Shown: positions 25,501 to 36,962 of the stretch, in pieces
Numbering within the stretch: position 1 is the first letter of the stretch
How the letters are laid out: each line of letters opens with the position of its first letter
DNA from: Tubiluchus corallicola
Lineage: Eukaryota > Priapulida > Priapulimorpha > Priapulimorphida > Tubiluchidae
Direction: 5' to 3'
NCBI GenBank assembly: GCA_030141605.1
Contig: JAQGDQ010000149.1
Location: 421,789 to 485,788, forward strand
Length of the DNA: 64,000 nucleotides
Program-made: the position numbers and the translations under genes
The notes under the pieces: generated by a model
The model's input: the letters and a program-made list of their open reading frames with translations, nothing else
Told to the model about the DNA's origin: nothing
Database searches by the model: none

Positions 25501-27945
25501 TGATATTATACTGATAAACAAACAAATTTGTGCAGCAAAATCTTGACATCAGCTTGTACATTTTGATAAAACTGATTTAATTGTGTGCCTTTTTGTTTTG
25601 TTACTGGAAGGATACAAAATTTATGTGATACACATTAAAACTAATATACCAGCAAATTTTTGTTAGCTCACATCTTACCAATGATCTTATAAATTCTCAC
25701 CAGTTTGCCCTAGATACATTTTGTAAATTTTTTCATAGACAATGCATTTTTATAGTAGAGTGGTTAATGTCAAAATACAGTTTTAAGAATTGTTCGTTTT
25801 GTGATAAAAGTGCTTACTTTGGTTCATCTAGATGGCATTCAAATCTAGAAGTTTCATTCTATGGTGGTTCTACCAGAATCTCTCAGTGGAATCAGGGAGG
25901 ATCCTATGATGAAGTTAGGGTACCAAGGGTCCATAATGTTATATGCCTAACTTTACTGATAAATTATGTGCTCTACATAACTGCTATAGACATTTAGATC
26001 TTGTACTATTGTTTTAGAGGTGGTTCCACTACTGTCTTCCAGTGGGACGAGGGCAGATCCCAGTGATGAAGTACAGTAATCCCAGAATACAGTCAAACCT
26101 CGTTATGGTATCTCCTCCTTTACAATGCCAACCTCGTTTCATGTGCAAGTTTTCAGCAAAACAAAATGTTTGTATTTGCATAGACATTATGTATTCCCCA
26201 TAACTGCTAAAGTTATTTTACAGAAATGAAGTAGAACTTAATGTATTTTATATTGTAATCATCACACTAGAGGCTAACGTCCTGTTTAGAGGGTTGAAGA
26301 AATTAAGTCTGAATATCTGATCAAATATACATGTAAATATTATTTTTGTTCTGTATCACTAGCTTTAAAGCTTCTGGACTACCTAATTGAAACTTGATAC
26401 CTTGTACATATAGTCTAAGATGAAGGGGAAGGTGATTTCAAATGACACACAAATACATGACACCAGATCAAGCTGCAGAGTTTTTTGAATGGGACTGTTA
26501 TAAGGTAATATGAACGACATTTATTATTATGCTACAAAATTGTACAGTTTTACGTGATTACAGATACGGATACTAAAATTGAAAACATACAAATTCACAA
26601 TAGTTCAGTGCAATGAAGTTACAATTTGTACAGCTTCACTTTTCACTGACAAAAAAAACAAAATGAAACAGTTTTATAAAGATAACTGATAAGCAATGAC
26701 ACGTGCCAAATTCGATACTATAACGATAAAAACAATTTTTTAGTACCGATAAGATAATCGATAATTATCTATATGTACCGTTATCGTTAACTTCCCTAAC
26801 TTACTGCATATTCATTCAGCGCTAGCTTTAGAAAAATATAGAATGATTTGTTTAGTTGTTTGTGCTAGCTACCAACTGGAAAACGACCAGATCAATTAAT
26901 AAGCAAATGCTCATCTTGTCAGATCTTAACTTAATGCTTGAGTACAATATCAAGTAACAATTCTTGTAAACTTTTTTGTCTATCTCTTGTTGCATTTGCA
27001 ACAGTGCTTTTACACCTGCTAAGTAGCTTATAATTTTTCCAGACTTAACTATGCGGTCATAGTCATGAAAGTAAAACTTCAAAAGTTCTAAAAATTTTGA
27101 GGACATTGGGCAATGAACGAGGACTCATGCAATTTTAACTACTGGATAACATTGTAGGCTTGCAGCATAGCACAGAAAAAACGTACTCTTGCATGAACAA
27201 GACAATGGCATGACGGCGCTGGTACCCAAGTGTCTAACACCCAGATGGTTGCAGCAAAAAATGGCCCGTTGCCACCTGCAAGGCTCCAATGAATAAGTTT
27301 ATAGCATGATTTACCAGCTTTTGGAAATTCCCCAATTTGTGCTCAGTATCTCGCGGTATAAAGTCCACAGTAGACTTAGGTTTAGATGCAATCTGATCCA
27401 TGTGATTAGTCCACTTGAGATCGCGTCAGATATTGACATCAAAGTGAGGATTCGTCTTCTTCGTTATGCTGATGATCTCAAACTTGTCAGAATGAAATTC
27501 CATCTTCTATTTGCTTGACCATGCTACAAGACTGTCCAGACCCTCTTGGAGCATTTTGGTAAATTGTCCGTTCTTTAGTGCTAAGTAAGACATGGTGTCG
27601 TTAGCAAACAAGCGAACTTCAGACCAGAAACAATGAAGGAAATCAATGGATACTATCAAGTATCATGGGAATAAAGGGATAATTATAGGAAATGCAATTC
27701 AGGATTCAAATTTAAGGTAATTAAAATGCTAAGACTCACTTGAACTGCAAATAAATAGGATACGTATGTGACATCGCTGGCATATACACATAGTGAAAAC
27801 TTCCATACATAAATACTGATAGCCACAAAAGTAATAAGAACACTGCAAAAGTAACAAATGCCTTAACAAGCTTCTCTTTTATTAAGTGAAACCATTGGAA
27901 AATGCGCCGGTTCGCTAATTTTATGATGTGAAACGCGTCAAACAT
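19575..27945 (-). CDS. BSCL2: Seipin, complete eight-exon gene
   Basis: Exons on the minus strand: 27945-27740, 24978-24897, 24508-24433, 24308-24241, 22070-21936, 20951-20854, 20595-20393, 19819-19575. The splice sites are GT-AG and the summed length is 1113 nt (370 residues plus stop). Seipin is an ER membrane protein that forms a ring at ER-lipid droplet contacts and controls droplet growth. Visible family features: a first membrane segment ([15 protein letters not shown], ~35-49), the lumenal start [12 protein letters not shown], a CSFPAANIS block, [57 protein letters not shown] and a second membrane segment (~225-255). The acidic, low-complexity C-tail (~290-370) is typical of animal seipins. 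Introns range from about 0.1 to 2.8 kb and hold MITE and LINE insertions. Confidence 0.95.
22886..24019. mobile_element. pogo-like MITE, 1.13 kb, inside a CA microsatellite in a seipin intron
   Basis: Ends CAGTCGAATTCCATTAATACG and, as reverse complement, GTCGAATCCCAGTAATATG are inverted repeats. The interior matches the 721-bp element at 16914-17634. Both flanks are impure CA repeats (22857-22885 and 24020-24059), so the element sits inside, or has seeded, a CA tract. The usual TA target duplication is not visible because the right end has lost its last bases. Confidence 0.75.
24020..24059. repeat. (CA)n microsatellite at the MITE right flank
   Basis: Impure ACACACGC units pass into a pure CA run. 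The same impure pattern (ACACACGCATGCACGC) lies at the left flank, 22857-22885. Confidence 0.85.
25855..26090 (+). repeat. Diverged direct repeat in a seipin intron
   Basis: GGTGGTTCTACCAGAATCTC...TATGATGAAGT (about 25862-25915) and GGTGGTTCCACTACTGTCTT...AGTGATGAAGT (about 26020-26072) are aligned copies about 158 bp apart. Class unknown. Confidence 0.5.
26090..26130. mobile_element. Single pogo/Tigger-type inverted-repeat end
   Basis: CAGTCAAACCTCGTTATG preceded by TA is a textbook Tigger/pogo terminus. No matching right end was found nearby, so this is a fragment at most. Confidence 0.3.
27330..27650 (-). pseudogene. LINE reverse transcriptase fragment in seipin intron 1
   Basis: The minus-strand frames give [14 protein letters not shown], then [13 protein letters not shown], a stop, [10 protein letters not shown] and later [14 protein letters not shown]. 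This is the jockey/CR1-type RT region from the FADD box (here FAND) to the thumb. It is frameshifted and carries stops, so dead. Confidence 0.7.
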
Positions 27946-27958
27946 TATTTTGCAACTA

Positions 27959-28273
27959 CTAACAGTTTACATTTATTAGTTTAGAAATAAAACGTTCGCA
28001 ATCTTGTTCTCGACTCAAACTCATGCACGCCGCCATTAACCAAAAATACAAATTTGTAAACTTGCTTACTTGCATCACTTGCAATCTTGCGCTAAACTCA
28101 CGCTGACTTCTTTGTAGAGAATGCCAGCACCTCTCTATACTTTTACAACTTTCAGAACTATCAAACTCTAATTCGTAATTATCAATGCCATTTTCAGAAT
28201 AAACAATTTCAAGTTCAAAACAGTCAAAATCAAATTTGGAATAATCAACATCAATTTCAATACTACAACTCAA
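27959..28273 (-). other. Upstream open frame before the seipin start (104 codons)
   Basis: This frame ends 13 bp before the seipin ATG and is in a different frame. It is rich in Asp, Glu, Phe and Tyr (FDFDCFELEI) and resembles no family. If transcribed in the seipin leader it would act as an upstream ORF; otherwise it is chance. Confidence 0.2.
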
Positions 28274-28299
28274 TACTGAGTTTACGATTAATTAAAGGC

Positions 28300-28695
28300 A
28301 GTGGCTAGAGGTACGGATCCGTTCTCGTCTTTTCTGCGATACCGAATACGGATCCGTATTCGTAGCTATTTTTGCAACAAATGCGGAACCATGCTTTTTG
28401 TGACATTTACAAAATATACAGATTTTGACCATTTTTACGACATACGGTGTCTGACCATGTGCCTCTTAGCTTCACATTAACAAACAGTTTTCAACAATAG
28501 GGCACACATACCAAGCCTAGTCAATTTGTTGCCCGTATTTACGGATATTACGGAACGAGGATGTTCAATTTCACTCAATTCGCGCATTTGCGGATATTTA
28601 CAGTTGCGTATTTTGCGGTTGTTGATACTTTAGACACGGATCTGTATTCATAGCTATTTTTGCAACAAATACGGAATCGTGCTTTTTGTGACATT
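28300..28695 (+). repeat. Left copy of a direct repeat around a hAT remnant
   Basis: Contains GTGACATTTACAAAATATACAG, a CATACGG block, TTTTCAACAATAGGGCACACATACCAAG and TGCGGATATTTACAG; the same order is seen at 29868-30165. The block CGGATC-GTATTC-TAGCTATTTTTGCAACAAAT occurs twice inside the left copy (about 28340 and 28637), a partial internal duplication. Confidence 0.75.
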
Positions 28696-29042
28696 CATTG
28701 GCGTATGGGATGGGCCGGAAACAATTAGCATGCACAAAATTGAAAATATACTAGTTGCTGGGTTCTCCGCAGGTCTCCTATTGTTTATAAAAATCTTATC
28801 ACTTCCTGTCTTCGGTGCGCGCGCATTGATTATTCGCCAGTGATTATCAAAGTCAAATTCCCCATTATTTCATATTATTTACAAAACCCGAGTTTGTGCT
28901 TTGCGATTTCTGGTCCTTTATTTATTTAGGATCTGGACTCACTGCCTGTATTGTACTGCATTGTGTTGCCGGAAAAATCAATTTTTCTTAATTATCTCAA
29001 AAACGACCGCACTGATTTCAAAGGACTGCAGCTGAGATTGTT

Positions 29043-29327
29043 GATTACACGCAAGAACACTCCATCATGTCTATACTTCCAACTTTTTCAAAGGTTGTCA
29101 TAATTTTAGCATCTATTCCGACCACGTCTTGTTCCGCCGAACACTCCTTCAGTGCCCTTCGCCGTTTGAAAACATACTTGAGAAATACGATGGGCCAGGC
29201 ACGTCTCTCTAACTTAGCCATTCTAAACATTGAGCGTTAGGTGACCAACTGCGTAATGAGGAACAAGATGGAGCAAATAATTGATATATTCGGCCACCGA
29301 AACAAACGTGATAAATTCTTTTTCTGA
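29043..29327 (+). pseudogene. hAT transposase C-terminal dimerisation domain remnant
   Basis: The frame gives PTTSCSAEHSFSALRRLKTY, then LRNTMGQARLSNLAILNIER, then a TAG at 29238. It continues in the same frame to MEQIIDIFGHRNKRDKFFF and a TGA at 29325. SAE-SFSALRRLKT-LR-TM is the signature of the hAT C-terminal dimerisation region (ZMYM/TTF-type hAT). The catalytic N-terminal part is absent and there is an internal stop, so it is inactive. Confidence 0.8.
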
Positions 29328-29867
29328 CCGACATGAGAAAGTGGCAAGTGTCTGTGCATAGTTGCTTTCTTAATTCTTGCATCTTGCGTGGTGATTGCTA
29401 ATTTGACAGATTATGTAACCGATTTGTATATCAGTCATGAAATATGGATAATTCCTCTTTACTGGTTCATTGCTCTGTCATCTCAGTCATTCAGTGTTCA
29501 CTGGAAATGAACTGTTCTGTTTTGGAAGTTATCGCCACACTTCTAGTTTTTATGACACTGTTTATACCATAATCAATGACAATGTTTGAAACCTAATGAT
29601 CCAGGTGCTTGTGCATAATCAAACAAGCACAGCTTATCAAGATATCTGGCCATATAAGTCATATCATGTGTTGTGCATCACATTTCAATATGGCTAATAA
29701 ATAATGTGGATCAGCTTCATGAGTTCAGTCTTATGTCATCTAATGACGCCTTTTTGTATTTGCTATCTGGAACTTAGTAAGGTGTACTTGTTGAAACGGG
29801 GGCCTAAAAATCGGGTGAAATTCTAAGAATTCTGGCAAAGAATCCTCTGCCCCCCCCAAAATGCAGG

Positions 29868-30165
29868 GACCCCGTATGCTTATGGTGACATTTACAAAAC
29901 ATACGGATTTCGACAATTTTTACAACATACGGCGTTTGACCATGTGCCACCTAGCTTGACATTAAGAAACGGTTTTCAACAATAAGACACACATACCAAG
30001 GCTAGTTAATTGGTTGCCCATATTTTGCGGATATTATGGATACGAGGATATTCCATTTCACTCAATCCGTGAATTTTGAGGATGCGGATATTTACAGTGC
30101 GGATTTTGCGGTTGCTGACACTTAGAGACTCGGATCTGTATTTTTAGTTGCTGCAGTCCGGATAC
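29868..30165 (+). repeat. Right copy of the direct repeat around the hAT remnant
   Basis: Aligns to 28395-28650: ACATTTACAAAACATACGG, GACCATGTGCC, TTTTCAACAATAAGACACACATACCAAGG, TTGCGGTTGCTGACACTTAG. Copy divergence is moderate. Together with the left copy it brackets 29043-29327. Confidence 0.7.
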
Positions 30166-30170
30166 TAACT

Positions 30171-30786
30171 ATCAACCAATCTCTGTTTAATTATTACCGT
30201 TCAATTTGCCTGATCCGAGACCTTTCTTTTGATGTACTACAAGCCAGTTTCGGTTGACACTGGAAGGCACTTCTTTCCTCGACCCTTATTTTGCCCCCTA
30301 GCGGGGTCGCAGGCTGTAACCCATGCCATTCGATTCGTCCCATCGAGGTCTTTCATTTGATATGCTACATAGATGCATTTCTGTTCCCAATCCGGTTTTT
30401 GTCCCTAGTGGAAAATTTTCCTAAACGCGCTAATCCAATGCAAGGCCACGAACCCACCTAGCAATATACCAAATATTGTGGCCCAGGCTCAACAACTGTG
30501 GGAGCAGATGGATCAAAAGGAAAAATAATTAATGACCCGCCCGCACCATGACATTTGTCCCGGGCAACTCGGGTCACATGAATACACTGTACATAGATAA
30601 CTTTACCAAGAGAGTGTTGTTTTGTGTCCCTAGCCCTCAGCACGTAAAAGGTCACCAATTGGGGACCTCAAATCTTGCATATTGGCCCTCCTTCAGGGGT
30701 TTAAAACTTGTCAGATTTTTAAAACCCCAGGTGCAGATCTACCCCACAGTACGCATATATTTGTGAAAAAAAATCGGAAAAACTGC
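30171..30786 (+). repeat. Copy 2 of the interspersed repeat
   Basis: Same family and orientation as 14221-15020, with small deletions and only one copy of the 123-bp unit. It follows directly after the direct repeat at 29868-30165. Confidence 0.75.
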
Positions 30787-31383
30787 GAAATAGTGAAAAT
30801 AATATAAAATATAAATTCATATAAAATATTGCTCACTTTTGCATTATATTGTTAGTATCACACAGGAGCGCCATTTTGCAAGACGCACAAGAAAGATTTT
30901 TGGGCCCAATTATACCATCATCGCTAGCTGTTTAACTCCAGTATTGCTGTTAAAAATTTTTTTGAGGTAATATTCAGTTATAAGAAACATTTTGATAATT
31001 AGTATAGCTAATAAAATGTATATGTCTAAAAAGTGTGTCTAAAAAGTCACCAAGTGTCCTTCATTGCAGGCTTGCAGCTTGTCAACATTATTCATTTCAG
31101 TATTTTGATGCAGAGTAAATTATTCTAACTAATCCACGAATAAAAAACTTTGAACAAATCAATGCAATGTTCAGCAATTAATTGCAAATAGGGTTTGTTT
31201 TATATAGATCTACATAAAAGCAAGAAATTGGGCTATGAAACGAGTTGTTACATTAAGATGAAAATATTTATCAAAAAAGCTTGTCACGAAATTATTCAAG
31301 CTTTATGAAATTATTTCATAATATTGAGGGCATTTAATCATTACTCAGAACAAAAAGACACATAAGTAGACTCCAGTTAAAAC
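30787..31383. other. Spacer downstream of INTS14
   Basis: AT-rich, with no coding signal recognised. It should hold the INTS14 3' untranslated region. Confidence 0.4.
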
Positions 31384-32898
31384 TCAATCATCATTGGAGC
31401 TAAAATTAGTCCTTAATGGTGTTATAGTGTGGTGATAGTTTTCCTGTGTGGAATTACGAAGAGCTGCAGCAGCATGAGTAAGTTGCAAAGCGGCATCTGG
31501 ATGAACACCAGCCGGCAGCATTGAACACTCCCTCTCTAATATTGATGCAAGTCCGTCTAATAATTCATGAAAACCAAAAGCCAGAGCAGCTTTACGTAGT
31601 CTGTTCATTTCTTTGTAAAACTGCTGCTGCTTCTCTGGCAATTTTCTCCCATGTCGCAGTATCTTTTGAATATCAGTTTGCAATCCTGTCTGCCTGATCC
31701 AAACAACACAGTTCTGAGTGTAGCTGTGTCGCTCAGACGGTTTTACGGGAAAAGGGGGTTGAGTGCCATCGCTATGAAAGTCATTTAATGGGAAAAGCTT
31801 ATCAAGCCTTCCTAACCAAGGTACAGATTCTTCTCCTTGTTCAAACACAGACAACATTAAATTGGACTTCTTTTTGCTATCAGCCCAAGAGTACAACATT
31901 CCATACCAGTCATCACTCAATAGACAAATAGCAACCATGCTTTCAACTTTTAAACTTCCATGTAGCAGAACACAAAAGGAAGGACACTTGCTGTTAGCCT
32001 CGCTGTCAACTTCATCTTCGTCTTCTGTGCCGTGACTTTCAAAATCTTTCACTTTGCCATTCTTAGTTTTTGATGGAGGTATTCTGGGAAGCACAAGATG
32101 ACGTGAAATTATTGGTGGGCTGGCTACATCAGCCAAATCCAGAAAACCGCAAACAGAAATAATGCTATTCTTACTAGCAGCTTTTGCTTCTGACACCTTT
32201 GTAAAAACCTTTGGAGACGGGAACACTACCACACGTGACGTAAGATTTCCACAACACAGTAAACTGTTACAAGGTGTATAATTGGCATCGACTAGTTTAC
32301 TAAAGCATTTTTCAATGCTATGTACAGATGGCTCACTATCGAGCAAAACAACATCACCAGAAATATGCATTTGATCCAATACTTTTTCATACAGCATCAC
32401 TGATGTTTGTGTTACTGCATCTTTGGGGTCGGCTATTAAAACAAAACTTAAATGAACAGGAAATGGAAATGGAAGTGGAAAATCATCAGAAAGTTTTTTG
32501 GAATTCATAGATTGGAAAAGAGGACCAATTCCACCACCATCAGTTATCACTATAATATTTACTGGTTGATTCGTTCCCCATTCATCCATAATTAAGGGCG
32601 TTACTCCAGATAAGACACTTTCCAGATAGGTTTTATCAAAACATTCGATGTTGTCTAATGCACTCTTAAGCTTACAATAGTCCCGAGTAAATGGCACAAG
32701 CACTTCCCAGAGAGAAGAAAACTGAACTAGCATGCTAAATTCTAATTTCAAGTGTACAGAAATGTGTTCAAAAAGCAATTTTAGCCCTCGTATTGCCAAG
32801 CTTATACAAGTGTGAGATTCGCTACTGTTGCCTGATTGGCTACAAGAAAGAGGCTTTGCCATGGACAGTGAGACATCGAGTAAAACCACAGTGGGCAT
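31384..32898 (-). CDS. INTS14: Integrator complex subunit 14 (VWA9), single coding exon
   Basis: A frame of 504 codons starts at MPTVVLLDVSLSM (ATG at 32898; the frame is open 12 codons further, but the Met at 32898 matches the family start). INTS14 belongs to the Integrator complex, which cleaves snRNA and paused Pol II transcripts, and pairs with INTS13 and INTS10. Seen here: an N-terminal von Willebrand A domain with the metal-site motif DVSLS (residues 8-12), VFTRDY-like VPFTRDYCKL, DKTYLES, ITDGGG, FPLPFPFP; a middle beta-barrel region (SRHLVLP, FCVLLHGSLKVE, LYSWADSKKKSNLM, PWLGRLDKL); and a C-terminal helical part (LQTDIQKILRHGRKLPEKQQ, LNRLRKAALAFGF, HPDAALQLTHAAAAL, ITPL). A CAG acceptor at 32916 just upstream suggests a 5'UTR intron. 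Neighbouring genes have 8-11 exons, so the uninterrupted coding region is notable. Confidence 0.95.
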   Translation of the reverse strand: MPTVVLLDVSLSMAKPLSCSQSGNSSESHTCISLAIRGLKLLFEHISVHLKLEFSMLVQFSSLWEVLVPFTRDYCKLKSALDNIECFDKTYLESVLSGVTPLIMDEWGTNQPVNIIVITDGGGIGPLFQSMNSKKLSDDFPLPFPFPVHLSFVLIADPKDAVTQTSVMLYEKVLDQMHISGDVVLLDSEPSVHSIEKCFSKLVDANYTPCNSLLCCGNLTSRVVVFPSPKVFTKVSEAKAASKNSIISVCGFLDLADVASPPIISRHLVLPRIPPSKTKNGKVKDFESHGTEDEDEVDSEANSKCPSFCVLLHGSLKVESMVAICLLSDDWYGMLYSWADSKKKSNLMLSVFEQGEESVPWLGRLDKLFPLNDFHSDGTQPPFPVKPSERHSYTQNCVVWIRQTGLQTDIQKILRHGRKLPEKQQQFYKEMNRLRKAALAFGFHELLDGLASILERECSMLPAGVHPDAALQLTHAAAALRNSTQENYHHTITPLRTNFSSNDD

Positions 32899-33448
32899 TG
32901 TGGATAAATTGTAATCTGAAAGAAAAACAAACAACTTGAAATTTGAAAACTATATTTGCGATATACTTGTCGCAATCATTTAATTCTTTTACTCTCTGTA
33001 TATAGGTCGTAAATTTCAGATCATGTTTCACAGTTATTATAAACTGCTTGCACTATCTAATACAAACTATATACAAACAATTATGATGGCTGATTCATAA
33101 TGTATGTTTATCGTCACCCCATCACAACTACTTTGGTTACAAATTGTGTTTCTTTGCGTGTTCTGTATGTCTGGGATAAAAATGAATTTGCTTCAAATCA
33201 GTTTCTAGAGATTAGACTTTTAAGTCACCGAGCCATGTTGTGTTAAATCCATCTTGTTATTTCTTAACTGAAAATGATGAACAGTTTTATGAAACAAAAG
33301 GATACCGATATATACAATAAAGCATAACTGCACACAACTTTTCAAAATAAAATTATGAGTACATAAATTATAATGATAAAGATGGTATAGTTCATCAAAA
33401 AGCCAATGTCTACAACAGACGTAATGGGGCTGTTGGGAGCGGAGAAGG

Positions 33449-34161
33449 ACACTAGCCGATGTAGGACAATTGGAGTACATGGGCTTCCCAAGTAGCACAC
33501 TAGAGACAGCTAATGAATTGAGTCGTTAACCATACTGGCAGTGTCCATTGTCCTTGTTTATTTAATAGTAATGATTGAAAATGTCAGTATACGGTGAATA
33601 ATTTATTATAGATCTGATAATACAAAAGAATCTTATTGTGTGCTATTAGAACAGCTAATATTAAATTAGGGTTCAATATTAATGTTTGAAGCAAAATAAG
33701 CCCACTTTTTAGGCAATTCCAATGTTTGCTTGAGATATATGTTTTTTATTTGTCTCGCTTCACAGACAGGTGATCCGTTTCACTACCTCTTGGGCAAATA
33801 GTTGTTTTCTATTAAGTAAACGGGCTAGCAAGCTATGTGCCCTACACAGTTTCTCTCTTTAAAGCATTAGATACTTAGTTTAATGTTATGATGATATTAA
33901 TGGTTCTAATAATAATGATGATATTAATAATTTAATTATTATTGCAAAAAATACATTTGTATTGTAAATCGCCAAGGACTATCCACCATTATTATAAAGT
34001 TACTTTTTTCTAAAGCAAATTTAGTTTTATTATGTCATAATTCTCGATGGAAACCGCCAGTGCTCTACTTGGACTGCCCATGTACGACACTGTCGTTCCG
34101 CAAATTTAGTACATGCGCTTTAGCGGAAGTGTCCTACTTCGGCTAGTGGCGTACTCCGCGT
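33449..34161. repeat. Inverted repeat pair upstream of INTS14
   Basis: CACTAGCCGATGTAGGACA and GTACATGGGC-TCCCAAGTAG-CAC at 33453-33502 recur as reverse complement at 34068-34161 (CACTAGCCGAAGTAGGACA, GTACATGGGCAGTCCAAGTAG). The far copy has an extra ~40 bp between the two blocks. The ~560 bp between the arms contains only AT-rich and ATT/ATG microsatellite sequence. A fold-back or MITE-type element is possible, but its boundaries are not proved. Confidence 0.5.
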
Positions 34162-34848
34162 CGTACAAGGCATATGATGATGATGAGTATCCGTAGCTTA
34201 CGCCTACTTCCTTGCAGCCTCTTCTAAATTCAGTGCACAGCATTACGCGAACGTATATTTTTTAATTACCAAAGTACTATTCTGTACAATATACAATTAT
34301 ACAAATACGTTATCAACAAGCCGTAGTCTGTAGTCATGTCGCTAAAATAATAAACGCACCGCAGAACACACCAATGCAATTTACTTCGTTTTATTTAGTA
34401 GGTTTATTTATTTATTTACAGTATTAAAGTGTCCGTACATTCAATAATATTTTAACTGCATAAAGCACCAAAAATGCACAATAGCAAAAAAGACAAGTTA
34501 AAATGGATCTCACGGGGGAATTACAATGAATAAAATTACTATCTACATAATGTTTACAAAAATACATTGTGTTAAGAAGACAATTTTCATTAATATTTGG
34601 CCAAAATAGTTTCCTGGAGACAGCATTATTTTAGTTTTACCAGTGGAGGCTAGGGGGAGGGAGGGGCAAGTATGGTATGGAACGTTCACGTTCGAATTCG
34701 ATTTGAGTGAGTTCTTTTAGTTCAAATTCAGTTCGAACATAAAATTATAGATTCGTATAGTTCATGGCTTCAACTAGATACAGATACGTTCTTTATAATT
34801 GAAATATTTGAAAAATCATGAATCCGCAAAATTTAACCCCCGATTTTT
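34162..34848. other. Non-genic spacer
   Basis: AT-rich sequence with TTTA repeats near 34400. No gene or element recognised. Confidence 0.4.
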
Positions 34849-35540
34849 GTGCACAATTGTTTTAAACATTTTAGTGTTAGACAATTTCTCGACCAATTCT
34901 ATTCTGCTTTGGAATCCTATAAACCATTCCTTATTGATCAACAATATGCTGATGACATAGGCTGGGTAAATGTATCAAATTGTCAAACTAACACAATAAA
35001 AAGGGTTTTTCCAAAAAAACAGAAATATTCGAGTAAACCAGTCAAAAATAGAAGAATATAATTATTACTACAATTGTAATCAGTCTTGGAAAAAGTGCAA
35101 GTATATGGGCACTTTTTTAAGCACCGAAGATGACGTTAAAAGTAGAAAGCAATAAGCAATGCATGCTTTTCTTCAACACAATAATGTATTAACTAGCAAG
35201 AAACTGAGTCTTAGCATAACACTTCAATTATTTAATGCTTACGTTGCCCGCATATTTATGTACAACATTGAAACATTAGGCTTAACGATTACTCAAGAAA
35301 AGCAGATTGACACATTTTATAGAAGTCTTCTAAGGTTTGGAAGATAAGATAATCAAAATTGAAGATTTATACACCAGAACGAAAGAGTCCTTGGAGTTTA
35401 AAATCAAGACACGAAGATTAAGATGGCTGGGACACCTTCTAAGATTACCAAGTGAAGTACCAGTAAGAATAGCCTTATAGGAAGCCTTGAAACCTTACAA
35501 AAACCACCTGGCAAACCAAAAGCAACCTGATAATTTGGTT
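34849..35540 (+). pseudogene. LINE reverse transcriptase C-terminal half, decayed
   Basis: In order on the plus strand, with frame changes: DQQYADDIGWV (RT catalytic YADD box), MGTFLSTEDDVKSRK, KLSLSITLQLFNAYVARIFMYNIETL, then IEDLYTRTKESLEFKIKTRR and RWLGHLLRLPSEVPVRIAL. This is the thumb and C-terminal region of a non-LTR element. It has stops and frameshifts, and the 5' half is missing. Confidence 0.75.
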
Positions 35541-36962
35541 ACTACGGCAATAATACAGAGATCGTTGATTAATTATATCAAGGTCATTCTTATTATCACT
35601 TGAAATAACGTGTCCCAAACATTTTTCTGCAGAGAGAGAGAGAGAGATGTGTAAAAAATATTTCTGGCAAATACTTTTTTGCGAAACGAGTTTTCTAGCA
35701 ATTTTTTTTCTGGGGGAAAAAACTTTTGTGTGAGACACTTTTTCTGGGAAACGGACCTGAACCCTCCCGCAGTGGAGTCCGTGACTTACGTTGTGGCAAT
35801 AAGCATTTGAGACTATTAATGGTCGAAGAAAGTCTGTTCCGGTAAGTAGTTTTTCAACTGTTTTGGGCCATTAAGGATACAAAATTTAGGTTTTGATTCA
35901 AAAACAGCAATTATTACTTTTTAACCTGCGAATTAACTAGTTTTCATAAGCTAGCTTTTATATTACACTTGGCTGCGATAAATGCTTTTATCTGATACAA
36001 ACGTTTACAGTTAACAATAGTGTATGCTGGGATTTTGTATTGCAGTCGAAACCGTCAAAACACATAACGAACTTCTGTGCCACAGTGTAGCTTACAATGG
36101 AATGCCCAGTAGCAAACAAGCATTCACAAATTGGATCATGTCAAAATAAATCAGCTATTGTTGCGCTCGTTGCAAAAAGAGAGCTTGTGGAAAATGCACT
36201 GGCATTAAGTAAACATTGGTTGCTGGCATAAATTGTAAATCTCACTAGTCAAATTTGCAATTACTATTGGATTTATATGCAGATATCTCGACATGTTAGG
36301 CTTATCAATTCAAAATTTAATACATGGACAATTACTAAAATCTATAAGGCACTGTATAATACATATGTATAGGGAATTACAAGGCATCAATAATACTGAG
36401 GTATTTATTGTTCATGTATCGAAAATTTGTTTTATTGTGATTTTTACGTTAATAAAGCTCAGGGGAGAAACCCATGGTCAGGTACATTAACCTGGTTATC
36501 TATTTGTAACAGGACTGAAACTGTCAGAAATGTTTTTATGATTGTCGTTAAGATAGGGTTAGGCGATTATCCATTTTTAAAGTAAACCTCGATATGTATT
36601 TCTTTAATTGTTTGTGTCTCATTAATTTGAACGTTTAATCATTTTTATTTAGTCATTCGTACTTCCTGTTTCAAAAGTTCACAAACCAACAATAAAAAAC
36701 AGACAAGATTTGATTAAAACGTGGCCACAACAAAATACATTATTATTTGATTCAAGTCAATTTTCTATTCACTTATAACTTGAGAACAATATGATTCACG
36801 CATTACAAATTTCACAAATATAAGGCGTTAGTTTAATAAATGTTTACTTACATACTACCATTTACGTGAATAGCATAATTATCACAAGTAGCACAATGCA
36901 CTAAAGCACAATAATCACCTTATGAGGCTCAATATAAATTCAACTTATGTGCGCCATAATGT
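35541..36962. other. Non-genic stretch
   Basis: AT-rich sequence with a short GA tract (35633-35645). No exon or element recognised. It directly flanks the Pao 3' LTR. Confidence 0.4.
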
